From Epiperipatus broadwayi (taxonomy: Eukaryota; Onychophora; Udeonychophora; Euonychophora; Peripatidae): a stretch of 64,000 nucleotides of DNA. This document shows positions 1 through 12,736 of the stretch, piece after piece. The DNA is taken from NCBI GenBank assembly GCA_028023455.1, contig JAQFVV010000354.1, forward strand, positions 684,001 to 748,000, read 5' to 3'. The notes beneath the pieces are model-generated. The model saw nothing but the letters and a program-made list of their open reading frames with translations. It was not told where the DNA came from and did no database searches. Each line of letters begins with the position of its first letter. Positions within the stretch are counted from its first letter, which is position 1. A program made the position numbers and the translations under genes.

Positions 1-564
1 CACATGAAAAATAGTGAGAATAAAAATATATTCTATAGATAGTTCTGCATGCGTTTCCATATATAAAACAAAAAAAAAAACGTTGCTTAATGATAAAACA
101 ATAATAGTTATGTAAATCATTCTTGTTTAAAATAGCAATTAAATGAAATAATGTAGACTGGATGTTATTAACATACATTTTAAAAGAGCAATAATTACGA
201 AGAGATTAGTTTCAAATGTTTAAATTGAAGAGGAAATAAGTGAATTGAGTACCTCGTTAAAATTTAGGTCTGCATGGTGAAATCAACTCCTTCCATAATA
301 TATTTCTTAAAATTTGATTTCAGCAACTGGCTTTTTAGTTTTACAAAAAAAATATAAGCCACTGTTTTTGGCTCCAATTCCTTACAAAGCCAATTTTACA
401 CTCTGGAGATCTTTTTTACAAGCTCTCTCTTTAGCAACAGCTCATTTTTTCTGCCCTTTTTACTTCACTCCCACGCATCTTGCTAACTCTGCTAATTACA
501 TATGCAAAAAAAAAAATCTTTACAAAAAAAAAAAATGATTTTGATTTTCAGAATTAAATGACAA

Positions 565-596
<32 letters not shown>

Positions 597-1997
597 AATA
601 AAAATAAATAGCTTTTACAAACCTGGAAGAAAAATGAATATTAATTAACTATCAAATAAAAATGATTAATAATTTATTTAATTTGTAAAATAATTTATTG
701 ATTCAACTATCTATTAATCATTGGAAAGAAATATATATTTGTTAATTATTTAAGATAACTACTGTAATTTAAATATTTTTATTGTGAATGTACTATTGTT
801 TGCTATTATTTAAAGAATGAAAATGAGATGAAACCTAAGGCAGAATCATACAGGCATACACATACATGCACTACAACCTAAATATTGAACTGTCTTAACT
901 AAATATAATTAAAGCTGCTATTCTGTTGACAAAAGGATAAGAATTAATGGATAAAGGATTGTACAAACCATTCAACTAAATATTATACTAACACAGGATA
1001 ACTTTGCATTTTTCCAACAAAATATATCAATTTCATTAATAAACAACCCCTCTTCCTTACATTATATACCTCATTAACCACAATAATACTAATGAATACC
1101 TATCAAGTGGTCAATAAACTACATAAGCAACCCATATTCAAACTTTAAACGATCTTGTTCAAAAATTTTTAAAATTCCAAGGCTATTTCATTTTTTTATA
1201 ATACAATATAGCTATTTAATTAAGATACAAGGTATCTTAAACCCTTGTGCCCATTCAGATGGTCACAATATATATATAGTCCAGATTAAACACAACCAGA
1301 ATAGAAAAATTGAATACACGAACTTTATTAAATTTAAATCTGTATTTAAATTTAAAACAAATTCACTTATTACTAACCAGAGAATAAAGTAAAATTAATT
1401 ATGTATTTACTGAATCATAGTTGTTGTGATTACGCCCTCACTAAAATATAAAACTTAAAACACATATGTATATTGATATTTATCGATAAATTAAAATAGT
1501 ACACTTTCTTATACTTCAAATGACATTTCTAAATATTGAAAAAATATTGCCTTGCTCATAGAAAGTGTTTTTTAGTTATAATTTTTATTAATAGATGGCA
1601 GGGAATTGAAAACTATTTTATCTATAATGTTATATATTTATTGTTGGGTATAGATATAACTTAATTTTTGTCTATTAAAGGTATAAAGCTATCCAAAAAT
1701 TTGATATAGTCATGAAATTATGCTAAAAATTGCTAAAAGAAAGTTTTAAATATTTAGTAGACATACATTTTATCGACGAAAAAAAAATAATTAAAAATTG
1801 AGTGGATTTATTGTGAAGATCTTAAGAATTAGTTATGATTGAAATTAAAAATATACAAATAAAAAAACCCACACTGAATAAAATTCATTTGTCTATATTT
1901 AATATGGAATGAACATACCAACAACATATTAGGCACTTAATTCATTAATCCCCAGATGGAATAATAGAAAAGAATGTGTGTGTGTATATATATAAAT
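1..1997. other. AT-rich DNA without a recognised gene
   Basis: No coding pattern, splice-site pair or repeat family is recognised here. It holds short A-tracts and a trinucleotide run (listed separately). The only open frame, near 314-538, is low in complexity and ends in poly-lysine from A-runs, so I do not call it. Confidence 0.6.
565..594. repeat. (AAT)n microsatellite
   Basis: About ten uninterrupted AAT/TAA units are read directly. Confidence 0.95.
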
Positions 1998-2475
1998 GCA
2001 ATCACAAACTGTCCATATTGTAGTGCCACCTAGTGCAAGCCATAGTAATCAATGGATGCTAGAAAATTTGTGCATCCAAATTCTTATCTAGTGCCTACTC
2101 ATCCAATATCCCTAGACTAGTTTCTAGTTTATGGTCTTTATCAGTGAGGAACTTTAGATCTGAGAGTACTGCAGCTAAATCTTAGGATCTAATGCACCTC
2201 TACAGCATCCAACATTACCTTTTGGTTAACTATAAAGGTACGAATCCAAAATGAAAACAGGCAATGTTTATAATTCAAACTCATTCTTTTGTATAGTCAT
2301 ATAGATCTGAATCCAGTTCAGTAACAGCATCTTGGTGTCTTGGATTCCTTAATAACATAGTCACCATCATCCCATGGCCAGGAATGGTAGGGGAAGTGCT
2401 CTTAGATACAAGACTCCTCACTGGTGAAAGCCACAAGCTAGAAACTAGTCTGAGATATTGGATGTTAAGCACTAA
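1998..2475. mobile_element. FB1 foldback element, diverged copy A
   Basis: This is an old copy of the dispersed FB1 family. The left part has the arm sequence (AGTGCCACC, CTAGTGCCTACTCATCCAAT, ACTAGTTTCT, ATCAGTGAGGA). The right part has the same arm in inverted orientation (TCCTCACTGGTGAA, GAAACTAGTCTGAGATATTG). The central part shares blocks with copies D and E (TCATATAG, CAGTTCAGTA, TTGGTGTCTTGGATTC). Both arms hold decayed versions of the hammerhead-like motif. Flanks are too diverged to define a target duplication. Confidence 0.7.
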
Positions 2476-2868
2476 ATAAAAAATTTATGCATAAAATTTC
2501 TTAAATCCATTCATTATTATGATTTGCATTGGTTGCACTGCTGTATTGAAAATTTGCCTCTGTTTTAACAGCTTGAGTAAGCATAGGAAATAGTGATCAT
2601 GTGATACTTACTGGTTTACTATATATAAATGCTATTAAAATGTATAGCAAAAAATGTTAATCTAGTATTAAACATGATCAGTATTGAAGGTGGACATATT
2701 TATCATAACATCAGAGTTATAAATTGTTGCTTAAAATATGGAAACATTTAACTGAGATGCAAACAAATGCATATAAATGCATCTTAAACAGAGAGTATGG
2801 TAGTTTTATGTCAGATATAAAATGTCATTGGTAGGAGTCACATATGACCAAAATGATCATTCTAATTC

Positions 2869-2869
<1 letters not shown>
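2476..2869. other. AT-rich DNA, nothing recognised
   Basis: No ORF, RNA gene or repeat family is seen. Confidence 0.5.
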
Positions 2870-3941
<1,072 letters not shown>

Positions 3942-4165
3942 GTTGAGATGAGCAGATTGTTAGAAGAGATCGTAATAGATGAAAAATGAATTTTTAAAAG
4001 GGATCCCAAGAGATGACCAAAGATCCACAGAAAGATCGTTTGTGAGCTGGATAGATGAAATAAGGAAATGCGCGGTTGGGGAGTGAAGATGAGAAGCTAT
4101 AAATCGGAGAAACTGTTGTAAACTTGGGGAATTCTTTATTTCTTGCCGTGGATCAATAATGATGA
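3942..4165 (+). pseudogene. RTE-like retrotransposon C-terminal remnant
   Basis: Translating with indels gives pieces of the RTE-like C-terminus also present at 17.2-19.7 kb: the IPRD block, then SWIDEIRKCA (parent RWMDEIRKCA), and an end resembling the terminal LQWIDN. It stops at GATCAATAATGATGA, the same TGA-rich 3' end as the intact copy. Several stops and shifts make it a dead 3' fragment. Confidence 0.7.
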
Positions 4166-4904
4166 CGTAACAACAAATTTGCTAATACCGTAAAGAGGAA
4201 TTACAGCGCATAGCATTGGAACTGCACACACATACACGTAAATAATATTTATATTAAAATATGTTTTCGCTACTAATGCTTTCTGTCTTTATTATATATT
4301 TATTTTCTATAGTGTGTGCAAGTATTTCGTGTTCATCTTTATTTTTTTTAATATTAAAAAAGAAAAAATCTTTAAAAAGTTGATATATTTTCTGCGCAAA
4401 CAGAGACGTTGGCAAACTTTCAAAAAGTAAACATCTTGTAAAACTACTTGAAAAGAGAAAATAAATAAAACACCTTTTAATCAGCAAGAACTACATACAA
4501 AAGGAAAAAAAAATCAATGAAAAGATGACAGATTTGATGCTTAAAAAATTAATCTATCGAAAAAGTTGATCCACATTTTTTTTTCCACTTTTGTTATTTC
4601 CCAATATACTTATCTAGACATATATATATACATAGATAAATACTGAATTGACCATCTGTTCAACCGCTGTTTACGACAACAAACCAGTCTCTTTACCAAA
4701 TAGCCAACCAAATGTAAAATTATCATTTACGTATGATTAGCTCTAATCTTATAGAGTAAATAAATCTAGTAAACAAGAGCTAAGGAAGGGTGATCAGCGT
4801 CTTATGCAAAGCAGTGATTTGCGCCCCCCCCCCTTCAAAAAAGTTTTGATGTTTTATTAAAGATAACAACGAAAAGAAATTACTATTACATTATTTAAAT
4901 GCAG
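4166..4904. other. AT-rich DNA with a short C-run
   Basis: No gene is recognised. A C-tract lies near 4824-4833. Confidence 0.5.
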
Positions 4905-5705
4905 TATATATACTGAACTTTAGATGTAATTAGAGAGGATTTGGACAAAGGATTTCATGCTCTATTAAGTTATCCACTCCATTTTATGCACCTGATACAC
5001 ATGCCCACAGACATGTAAAAAACAACAACAACTCCAATATACATATTTCGTGCTGAACTAACACTCACCAGTTGGTCCAAATCAACATCTCTCACACATA
5101 TACACAATCAGTGCTCTGTTTATATTAATATAGCAACTATTCAAACTTTAATAGACGTGCATCAATCGTTTCCACTCTCCAATTCTTCAGCTCCGTATGA
5201 TGGAATGCTCAAAGCCCTTGTTGATGCCAACATTGTCATACCCATGTTGACTTTAAGTCACTCTGACCCCTCCTATATAGAACCTTAAATGTTCATTTAA
5301 ATACACAGAATGGAGATGGGTAGAATTCAGGCAGATTCTGTAATATTTTAAATATATTATATATACTGAATGTTAGATACAATTAGAAAAGATTTGAACA
5401 CAGGCTTCCAAGATCTCTTAAGCTACCCATTCCATCTTACATAACCAATGCAAGAGTTGAAGGTGGAGAACATTAAAGCATATCCATTAAAGTTTAAAGA
5501 TTTGCTATCTTAATATAAACTGAGCGATGCTTGTATATATGTGTAAGGGGTGATGATCTGGACCAACTGGCGAGTCCTAGTTCAGCACAAAATATGTATA
5601 TTGGAGGTTATTTATGTTTTTTGCATATATGTGGTCATGTGTGTTGGTTATATAAAATGGAGTGGATAGCTAAAAGGAGCATAAAAGTCTGTGTTTAAAT
5701 TTCCT
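4905..5705. mobile_element. Inverted-repeat element (family FB3), copy 1
   Basis: The outer ends are inverted: a left block around 4915-4990 (TAGATGTAATTAGAGAGGAT, then TTATCCACTCCATTTTA) matches the reverse complement of the right block around 5640-5715. Internal segments at 5033-5200 and 5465-5610 are also reverse complements of each other (GTGCTGAACTA and CAGTTGGTCCA against TGGACCAACTGGCGAGT). A second copy of the left-end block sits inside at about 5365-5460. No coding sequence is seen. It is a non-autonomous foldback or MITE-like element related to the one at 53.36-53.72 kb. Confidence 0.7.
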
Positions 5706-5720
5706 CTAATTATTACATAA

Positions 5721-5972
5721 TTATAAACTTGCTTTCCAAGTTTTTGCAGAACTGAATTTAGATACAATATCATCAGCATTTAGAGTATTACACATGTCAT
5801 TTTCTGTAGCTATCATTGACAAATTTACCAACCAATCTCGTGTCATTGTCAAACATAAATATTTTTTTATGATTTTTAATTTTGAAAATGATCTCTCTCC
5901 ACTAGCTGCACTTGTAGAACAATTAATAATATTCTTAATGATATGCTCAAATTTGGGAATGAAACAATCCAA
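5721..5972 (-). pseudogene. hAT transposase C-terminal dimerisation domain remnant
   Basis: The frame encodes about 83 residues containing SAASGERSFSKLKIIKKYLC, then TM, a Leu-rich stretch and an IATEND-type block. This matches the hAT-family dimerisation domain (the AERSFS..K.IK..LR..M..RL..L....IE pattern) in the ZMYM1/KRAB-A-like lineage of hAT-derived proteins. The ORF ends naturally after this domain. Upstream on the minus strand (about 5973-6060) the sequence is broken by stops, so only the 3' end of the transposase survives. The catalytic DDE part is not visible. The family is fairly clear; activity is excluded. Confidence 0.75.
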
Positions 5973-6607
5973 TCATTTTTATGAATATAACTTAGAACAT
6001 CCAGTGGATTTCTGAATTGAGATAATTTGTTTGAAAATAAGTTTCTAAACAAGCATAGTTCTTAGTATATTTCCTTTCCATTTATGCTATTATTATTATT
6101 ACTGTTGCTTAACCTTTTAACCGCTAATTATATTATTGGTTGTATGAGGTAAAAATCAAATCTTTTAATTGGCCAACTGACAAACTGAAGACAAAGCCTA
6201 TTGTTAAAACATATTCGCCTATAATATTAAATTCAACTCAGATACGTTTATAAAAAGTATATTACTAATTTTTCAGGTTATGAAGAGAATGAAAGTTCTT
6301 TCAAAAATAAATTGCTATTTATTTATTCTAAAATATTCAATTTCGGCAACATAAAAGCTATAATATAAACAAAAAGGTCGACTTTTACGTTATAGAAAAG
6401 TAAATATTTCTTTTAAATATTTCTTTAATATTTTTACTAAAATCTTCAATATTTTTCGAAAATAATTTTGTTTTTTTAGTATATTTTTTAAAAAACTAGT
6501 TTAATTTCTGAAATTATATTTTTTTAATACTTAAAATTGCATTCGAAATGAAAATCTCAGCATTTTTCTTTATTTTCTTTGATCAGGCGGTTTCTTTGTT
6601 CTTTCCA

Positions 6608-6658
6608 GCCAATCAGAATGTCTTTTTCGGCTGAGAGCATGCTAAGAACCAATCACAA
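6608..6658 (+). promoter_or_regulatory. Two CCAAT (NF-Y-type) boxes
   Basis: AGCCAATCAGA near 6608 and AACCAATCACA near 6649 lie in the same orientation, about 41 bp apart (near four helical turns). The first fits the NF-Y consensus well. No transcript is visible next to them, so promoter function is inference. Confidence 0.35.
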
Positions 6659-6812
6659 GTAATGTTCTTTCTTTGTTTAGGTTTAAATGCGTTTTTTTTT
6701 ATTTTTTACTTGTAAAATAATTCGGAAGAGGGCACCATCTTACAGAACTTTTAAAAACCTATTCAAAACCTATCAAACAAATTTTTTAGCATAAGAACTG
6801 GCAGAGTTAGAG

Positions 6813-6820
6813 TGACGTCA
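6813..6820. promoter_or_regulatory. Palindromic CRE, TGACGTCA
   Basis: A perfect CREB/ATF site occurs about 160 bp downstream of the CCAAT pair. In DNA this AT-rich a full CRE is infrequent, but a single 8-mer may be chance. Confidence 0.35.
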
Positions 6821-6862
6821 GATGTCTACAAGGAGCTTCGTAAGAGGTGGGGAAAGGGTTAA

Positions 6863-7908
6863 ATGAATTTGTAGATTGAAACATTCTTTTTAATTTTTTT
6901 GGCTAAGTTTCACTGAGTTTATTTATAGTTGACAAGAGTAATTCATTACATAAATATTCATCATACAGTCCTTAATGTACCTAACATTAATAAATAATCT
7001 CTCTCCAAAACACATATACTAAATCATTGATATTAAAGTAATAATATTATATATAATTTAAATTATATTGCCTGTAGAAACTCTTTTTTATTACTGCAGC
7101 TTTTCTCTTGTAAGAATTTTAAAACAACTACATTATAAGTATAATAAGTAAAAACAAATAAAGACTTTAAAAGTTTCAATTATTTTTATCCCAGTAAAAT
7201 CTTTTAGAATGTTTTTTTAAAAAAAAAATTGAAAACCATAGGTGCTTTAATTACAAAATCACAAAAATTTGAGAAGACTAATTCCTGTAGACCAATAAAT
7301 GATGACTAAATTTTATTTTTAGAATCAATTCATTAATGTGGTAAATTTTAAATAATTCACATCACATTTTGTTTTTCATTTATAATTAGTGATTTTCTAA
7401 GAAATGAAATTTACTACATTTAGTTATTTCTTACTTAATTGTTTATAGAGCAAATTCATTTATTAATTTTAAAACTGTATTTCAAATTTAAAATAACTTT
7501 ACCTAAATATTTAAAATGGTATGGTTTTATATTTAAATTACCAAAAAAACATAAACCTTCATACACACCTTAACACATTTAATTATTACATTTAAATTTT
7601 GTCACTATTTAGCTTTACCATTATGTATACACTCATATAAATATTGCTTTAATTGATTCTATTTTAACTTACTTATAGACATATATAATATTATGGATTT
7701 TATTAGAATATTGCCATTTTTTCTTTTTTTGTGTGTTTTTAAAACTAAACCAAAATGGGCAGACACCTTGGATTTTTAAAAATTTTGTTTGATACAGTAA
7801 ATTTAAGATATTTTTATAAGTCAATAAAAATATTGGATTTATATTTATTATTATTATTTACAAATACCAAATAACCATCACAATATATATATATAACAGA
7901 CATGAATA

Positions 7909-7945
<37 letters not shown>

Positions 7946-8954
7946 CAGACATGGATATTAATAGTAGAACAGACTGTTCCATTATTGTATCACATCACAA
8001 CATGATTGGAAATATGTATCATGTAAACCCAGCATAAAAAGATATAATTGAGACTATCATAACAGAAAAATAAACAATAGAAAATTATAATTAACATATA
8101 TTTCAAGAAGTGATTACTTATTTTAATATGTTTATATTTCCTTAATTTGTAAAAATAATGGATAATTAATATTTGTAACAGAACAAAAATAAATGTATTC
8201 TTAATTCTGCACCATTTCTATGCCTGTCTTATATTGGAACCCTCATGCCTTGTTTATCTTACCTTCTTCTGGCTCTGTAATAAGAGATTTTGTTTATTAA
8301 TAAAATTTAAACATATAATAAAATAAGTTATTTATAGTTTTTTTCTAACTTATAGATGTTTTTGTTTTTGCCAACTTAACTATTAACCATATATCATGAA
8401 AGAACCTGCCTAGATTTCAAGCAGAAAGTAAATACACCAGTGTTTTTATAAAATTCTTTAATCATCTACTGGAACCATAAATTTGGGAATCATTAATTAT
8501 ATGATTCATAGTTTGAGTTTACCCACATTTATGAAGATAAATTACACTCATTAATTTATGGATGAATTATACTCATTAAGCAGATGATTAGAATAATCTT
8601 GAGTTGTCATAAATTTGTTCGTGAGACTCTAGATGCATTTAAGAAAGATAAAAACCCAAATGTTTTTTTTTTGGAAAATCATAAGATTTCCTCTTTTAGC
8701 ACCATAATTTTTGGCAGTAGATTTTTGTTTAACATCCAAAAGAAGGATCTTGACTTGAGATGAACATTAGCAGATGAAAATACATCTTCAGATTGCCTGA
8801 ATATTATTGATGACGGTAAATTAGATGTTTGACTAGTTTCATCATCTACTATTAAATGTTGAAGATTGAGAAAATTTTAAAATGTTCTTTAAACTTTTGA
8901 AATACAAATAACTATTAGTAATAACACATAACACTACTCTGACTATTTTTTTGG
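6863..8954. other. AT-rich DNA with (AT)n runs
   Basis: No gene is recognised. (AT)n lies at about 7885-7898 and 7913-7943; each is followed by AACAGACATG(A/G)ATATTAAT, a small duplicated block. Confidence 0.5.
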
Positions 8955-9060
8955 CAGAATAGCTCAGTTTTTTACATTGTTGCTTTAAAATTTGATATCA
9001 ATAATTTAAAGATTTAAGTTTGATTCCTATGCTAATATTGTCATTGGTCAGGCCAGCAAC
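8955..9060 (+). mobile_element. tRNA-derived SINE-like head
   Basis: The sequence reads like a decayed tRNA: an A-box-like ATAGCTCAGT near 8961 and a B-box-like AGTTTGATTCC near 9017, with spacing close to a tRNA. It is followed by unrelated sequence (TATGCTAATATTGTCATTGG), as in a SINE body. Stems are not preserved, so it is not a working tRNA gene. No target duplication was found. Confidence 0.45.
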
Positions 9061-9107
9061 ACCTATTGAAGAGTGGAAAATAATGCTACTAAAACATTGT
9101 GTAATTA

Positions 9108-9215
9108 CTAAAACAGGCAAAACTCTCCATACAGTAGTGCCACTCAGTGCAAGCTAGAGTAATAAAAGTTATGAGCAAGCATAAAAACAGTGATCATGTG
9201 ATGTGTAAAAGTTTA
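9108..9215 (+). mobile_element. FB1 element, internally deleted copy B
   Basis: It starts with the family terminus AAAACAGGCAAAACTCTCC, continues AGTAGTGCCACTCAGTGCAA and GCTAGAGTAAT, then jumps to the opposite-end sequence GTTATGAGCAAGCATAAAAAC and GATCATGTGATGT. Nearly the whole interior, including the hammerhead-like motif, is missing. Confidence 0.8.
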
Positions 9216-10800
9216 AAAGTTTCTAGACATTCAACATTTAATGGTAGATCATGGAAATAACCCATCATTAATATATATCTTGAATTACTGGCAAGTCGAA
9301 TGTACTTGACAGTTTTTATACATTTCCTGTGAAGCAACTTTTTTTACAATATCTGATGAAAAAAAATTATATGAAAGAAGGAAACCATTGAAGAGAAGTA
9401 GTTTTCAGTGTACCAGAAATATTTACCATGATAAAATTTAATTGAATATCCAAAAGCTGAGTGTGAGAACTTTTTTTTGCAAATAGAGCAGAATATTAAC
9501 CAGAAGAATATGCTAGTATTGATGAAGTTGTTGGCAAAATATTTGCATCACAAATACTTTTGATCAAACATTAATGAAATAGATGTTTGTAGTAAACTTT
9601 TGGTAATAGGAGTGCATTATAAAAGTGTCCCAAATGGGTTTTGATTAAAGTAACTTAATTTGAAGCTCAAGATACACAGATTGTAGGTCAGATTGTCACT
9701 TCAACTATTCAAACTACTTCTGAACTCCTAAATAATTAACCATTAGATTAATTTAATTACAAAAATGATCATATTGTCAGTTGCATGAGAGGTCAAATAA
9801 AATTTGAATATCAAACGAACATGGAGCTTTTAAAACCTGACACTTTCAGGATTACCCTAATTCTTCCAGTGCAATACATTATGGTCTTTTTTTACATAAA
9901 TCACTAGTGCTTTTATAATTAATTTAAGGTTGCTCAGCAAAGAAAAACAAATTTGAGAGTTAATTTTCTCTCTACCTGAAGAAAGCTTTATGGCAAGAAT
10001 TGGCTAATTTATGTAGACTAGTAGTATGTGATGACAGATAATTTTTTAGATTTATAAAAAAATAGCTTTAAATAGGTAACTTCTACACAACTCATTATCT
10101 ACCACTAGTAAATGAATCAGGCCATTCCACCCTCTGAAGAGAAAAAACAAAGATAAAAATTGGAAAATAAAAATAAAGTATTAGAGAAGAATTTTGCAAT
10201 ATAAGTAGTCTACATGTTAACATATCCTCTCAAGGATAATTTATGAATAAAACATGATGAATTGTGGAACTACATTTGACACACTGGAGCCCTGATTAGA
10301 AACATAAAAGTTCAGTTTTTTATAAAGCAATTCTATAGGAAAATATTTTATTAGTATCAGATATAATTAAAATTCAGTGACTAAAACTGAAAAATATACA
10401 CTGCATTTATTCTGAAGCATATGTTTCACAGTTGTCATCTTCAGCAAATCCATAATAGTTTTCCACTTTCAATTTGAACTCATTCATCCTTCATAAGGCT
10501 TAAAGTTTTGTCCTTTATTTAAATTATTGTTATCTTCAAATTGTTAAAGAATTTGAAAAATATCCTGCTTCTTTTATTTATGAACTTAGATCCAAATATT
10601 ATATGCCTGGTAAAGGCAAAACAGACACTGGTTTCATGAGCATGCTTAGTGCTGAGATTATTGTTTCCTCTAATTTAAGTTTATCTCATCCCTTACATTA
10701 CTGTGTGCAGTTTTATTTTACCATCAAAAATTATTTTAAAATTATTTGAAAATAATCTGAAAATGTCAGCATTATAAAGACCTTTTTAGCAATTGCAATA
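9216..10800. other. AT-rich DNA without a recognised gene
   Basis: No coding or RNA gene is recognised. A CTGAAGA ... GAAAC pair occurs on the minus strand near 10424-10446 and is discussed among the rejected items. Confidence 0.5.
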
Positions 10801-11215
10801 TCTAATTTGCATCTGAAGGACATGGACCTGATTTTTTTAGATGTAAATAAAATTTTGGCAAATTAAATATCCAATTTGCATATAAAAGAATTTGCATATA
10901 AAATACTTGAGACCTGCTTTTTCAGATGTAAGCAGAATTCTGGAAATTACAACATCTTTTTGCACATGAAAGACTTGCGACCTGATCTTTTAGATGTCAG
11001 TAGAATTTTGTCAGTTGCAATATCTAATTTGCATATGAAAGAAATGAGACCTGATCTTCTAGATGTCAATGGAATTTTTGCAATTACAATATCTAATTTG
11101 CATATGAAAGACATGAGACCTGACCTTTTTAGATGTCACTAAAATTTTGTCAATTGCAATATCTAATTTGTGTATAAAAGACATGAAATCGGATCTTTCA
11201 GATGTCAAAAGAAAT
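10801..11215 (+). repeat. 69-bp minisatellite, about six copies
   Basis: Successive units begin TCTAATTTGCATATGAAAGA and continue through GAGACCTGATCTTTTAGATG. Starts are seen at 10801, about 10871, about 10950, 11023, 11092 and 11162. The last three are spaced 69 and 70 bp; earlier ones are more diverged. Because 69 is a multiple of three, one frame stays open over three units and gives a 23-residue repeat (HMKDMRPDLLDV core). There is no start context or splice site supporting a gene, so it is called a repeat. Confidence 0.85.
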
Positions 11216-11492
11216 GGAAATTTAAATATTTTTATAATTATAATTATAAATAGAAATTTATTTTTGAAAAAACTTTCCTTCACTTTCATAATCTGACAAA
11301 TTATTAATATGCTTTTTACAAATGCAACTAAAATGAATATAATATTAAAAGATGAATATATTTTTATGACTGAGTTTGTTAATTGACCAATCAAATGATG
11401 TAAATCTTTAATTCAGTTGGCCAATAAAATTAAAAAAAAAATTTCAAGGTAAAGGTTAAACCAAAAACATATGTCACTACAACTAGATTTTA

Positions 11493-11625
11493 AACCACTA
11501 AACATCACATGATCACCATCTCATACTAGCACATAATTGTTGTAAACAAAGGAAAAACTCTTTTCTCCATACAGTAGTGCACAGGGTGGCACTACTGTAT
11601 GGAGAAAAGAGTTTTGCCTTTGTTT
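11493..11625. mobile_element. FB1 palindromic mini-copy C with 14-bp target duplication
   Basis: This 133-bp element starts with the family end (AACATCACATGATCACCATC) and then consists of a near-perfect palindrome, AACTCTTTTCTCCATACAG and its reverse complement around the short centre near 11580. It is flanked by the direct repeat ACAACTAGATTTTA at 11479-11492 and 11626-11639. It is a terminal-repeat-only derivative without the arm interior. Confidence 0.85.
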
Positions 11626-11639
11626 ACAACTAGATTTTA

Positions 11640-12365
11640 TTTGAAAACATTTATGTTTAAAAAGACAATCCTCAAAAAAATTGTTAGATTAAGTAGATGC
11701 ATTTTAAGGGTAAAATAGAATGACCTTTTGTCAAAATGATAATTTTTTTTTTAATTTTTGAAAACAATAAATTTAATTTTACTTTTAAAATATATTTTGT
11801 TTCTTTAATAATAATTAACCTTAAATTTCATTTGGTTTAAAAATGGAATTTAAATGTCTAATATTTCATACTACTAACTTTTTGAATGGTTAAATTACAT
11901 CCAATAATGCCAAACACCAACGTTATAGATAAGAACTCTATTTAGAAATTTACTTTTACATTTTGCAAAGGTCCAATATAATTTTTTATAATATTTATCA
12001 TTTTAAACCTTACATGTTTAATAAATAATCTTAAGATTATCAATCTATGATACAAAAAAGATTTAATTGTAAAATAAAATGTTTCAATATGGAGAAATAT
12101 GGCTGAAAATCTCAAAATAGAAAAATGGAGTTTGCATGTGAACAGGTTAAAGGAAGCAATATAAATGCTTTTAATTTTTCTGTAGTACTATTATTATATT
12201 TATTAACCAAAATTATCACAAATTCACAATTCAACAACATTAGCCAAGGAAAATAAACTTTAAAATACAACCAATGGTTTCATTGTTACAAGCAGACTTC
12301 TCAAGTGAAAAAGATTAAAAAATAACAAATTTATAGTAAACATTACCCGTAATTCCACTTACATT
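11640..12365. other. AT-rich DNA, includes a probable PLE 3' UTR
   Basis: No gene is recognised. On the minus strand just beyond the PLE endonuclease stop, near 12277-12305, CTTGAGAAG and ATGAAACC are about 17 bases apart. They resemble a decayed form of the CTGANGA / GAAA pair seen at 20.1 kb. Confidence 0.4.
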
Positions 12366-12530
12366 CTACACAACCTTAATATTAAAAAAACTTTTAAATA
12401 AGTTAATTGCTTTACAATCATGGATTTTTACTAGTAAAGATTCTTTAATTCTTAATGTTATTTCATTTCTCTCAAAGAAGGCAACTTTAGCTTCATCAAA
12501 ATTAATAGTGTGGCCTGTATCTTTTTCATA
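12366..12530 (-). pseudogene. Penelope-like GIY-YIG endonuclease, C-terminal part
   Basis: The minus strand reads YEKDTGHTINFDEAKVAFFE, continues with ERNEITLRIKESLLVK and ends at a TAG (12366-12368). The GH-x-I-x-F and R...ESL pattern is typical of the C-terminal half of the GIY-YIG endonuclease fused to Penelope reverse transcriptases. The N-terminal half with the GIY and YIG strands is absent; a long (AT)n run occupies its place. It is collinear with the PLE fragment at 12737-13075, so both probably come from one insertion. Confidence 0.75.
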
Positions 12531-12531
12531 G

Positions 12532-12534
<3 letters not shown>

Positions 12535-12619
<85 letters not shown>

Positions 12620-12631
12620 ATATATATATTA
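12535..12631. repeat. (AT)n microsatellite
   Basis: Nearly pure AT dinucleotide that splits the PLE remnant between its linker and endonuclease parts. Confidence 0.97.
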
Positions 12632-12736
12632 TGGAACTAAGATATTTATTTTTTTAATCCTAATTTTATGTACCTTTATTTTTTCATTTAAGCTCAAACT
12701 ACTCTGAACTAAATAAGGGCATAAAGAGTCTTTCTA

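Larger units (their letters stand above)
6109..6862. mobile_element. Possible piggyBac-like non-autonomous element
   Basis: The segment is bounded by TTAA at 6109-6112 and 6859-6862. The inner termini are TTAACCTTTTAACCGC on the left and, reading inward on the minus strand, TTAACCCTTTCCCC on the right. TTAA duplication with CCYTTT termini is the piggyBac signature. The inverted match is short, so this is tentative. No transposase is seen inside. The interior holds two CCAAT boxes and a CRE, listed separately. Confidence 0.4.

Noticed and set aside
10424-10446. CTGAAGA ... GAAAC pair on the minus strand
   Set aside because: The intervening stem would have only three pairs and a two-base loop, and no element is recognised around it.
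10801-11215. CRISPR-like array
   Set aside because: The repeat units are contiguous and degenerate, without unique spacers, and the genome is eukaryotic.
12510-12707. Tyr-Ile repeat ORF
   Set aside because: It is a translation of (AT)n.
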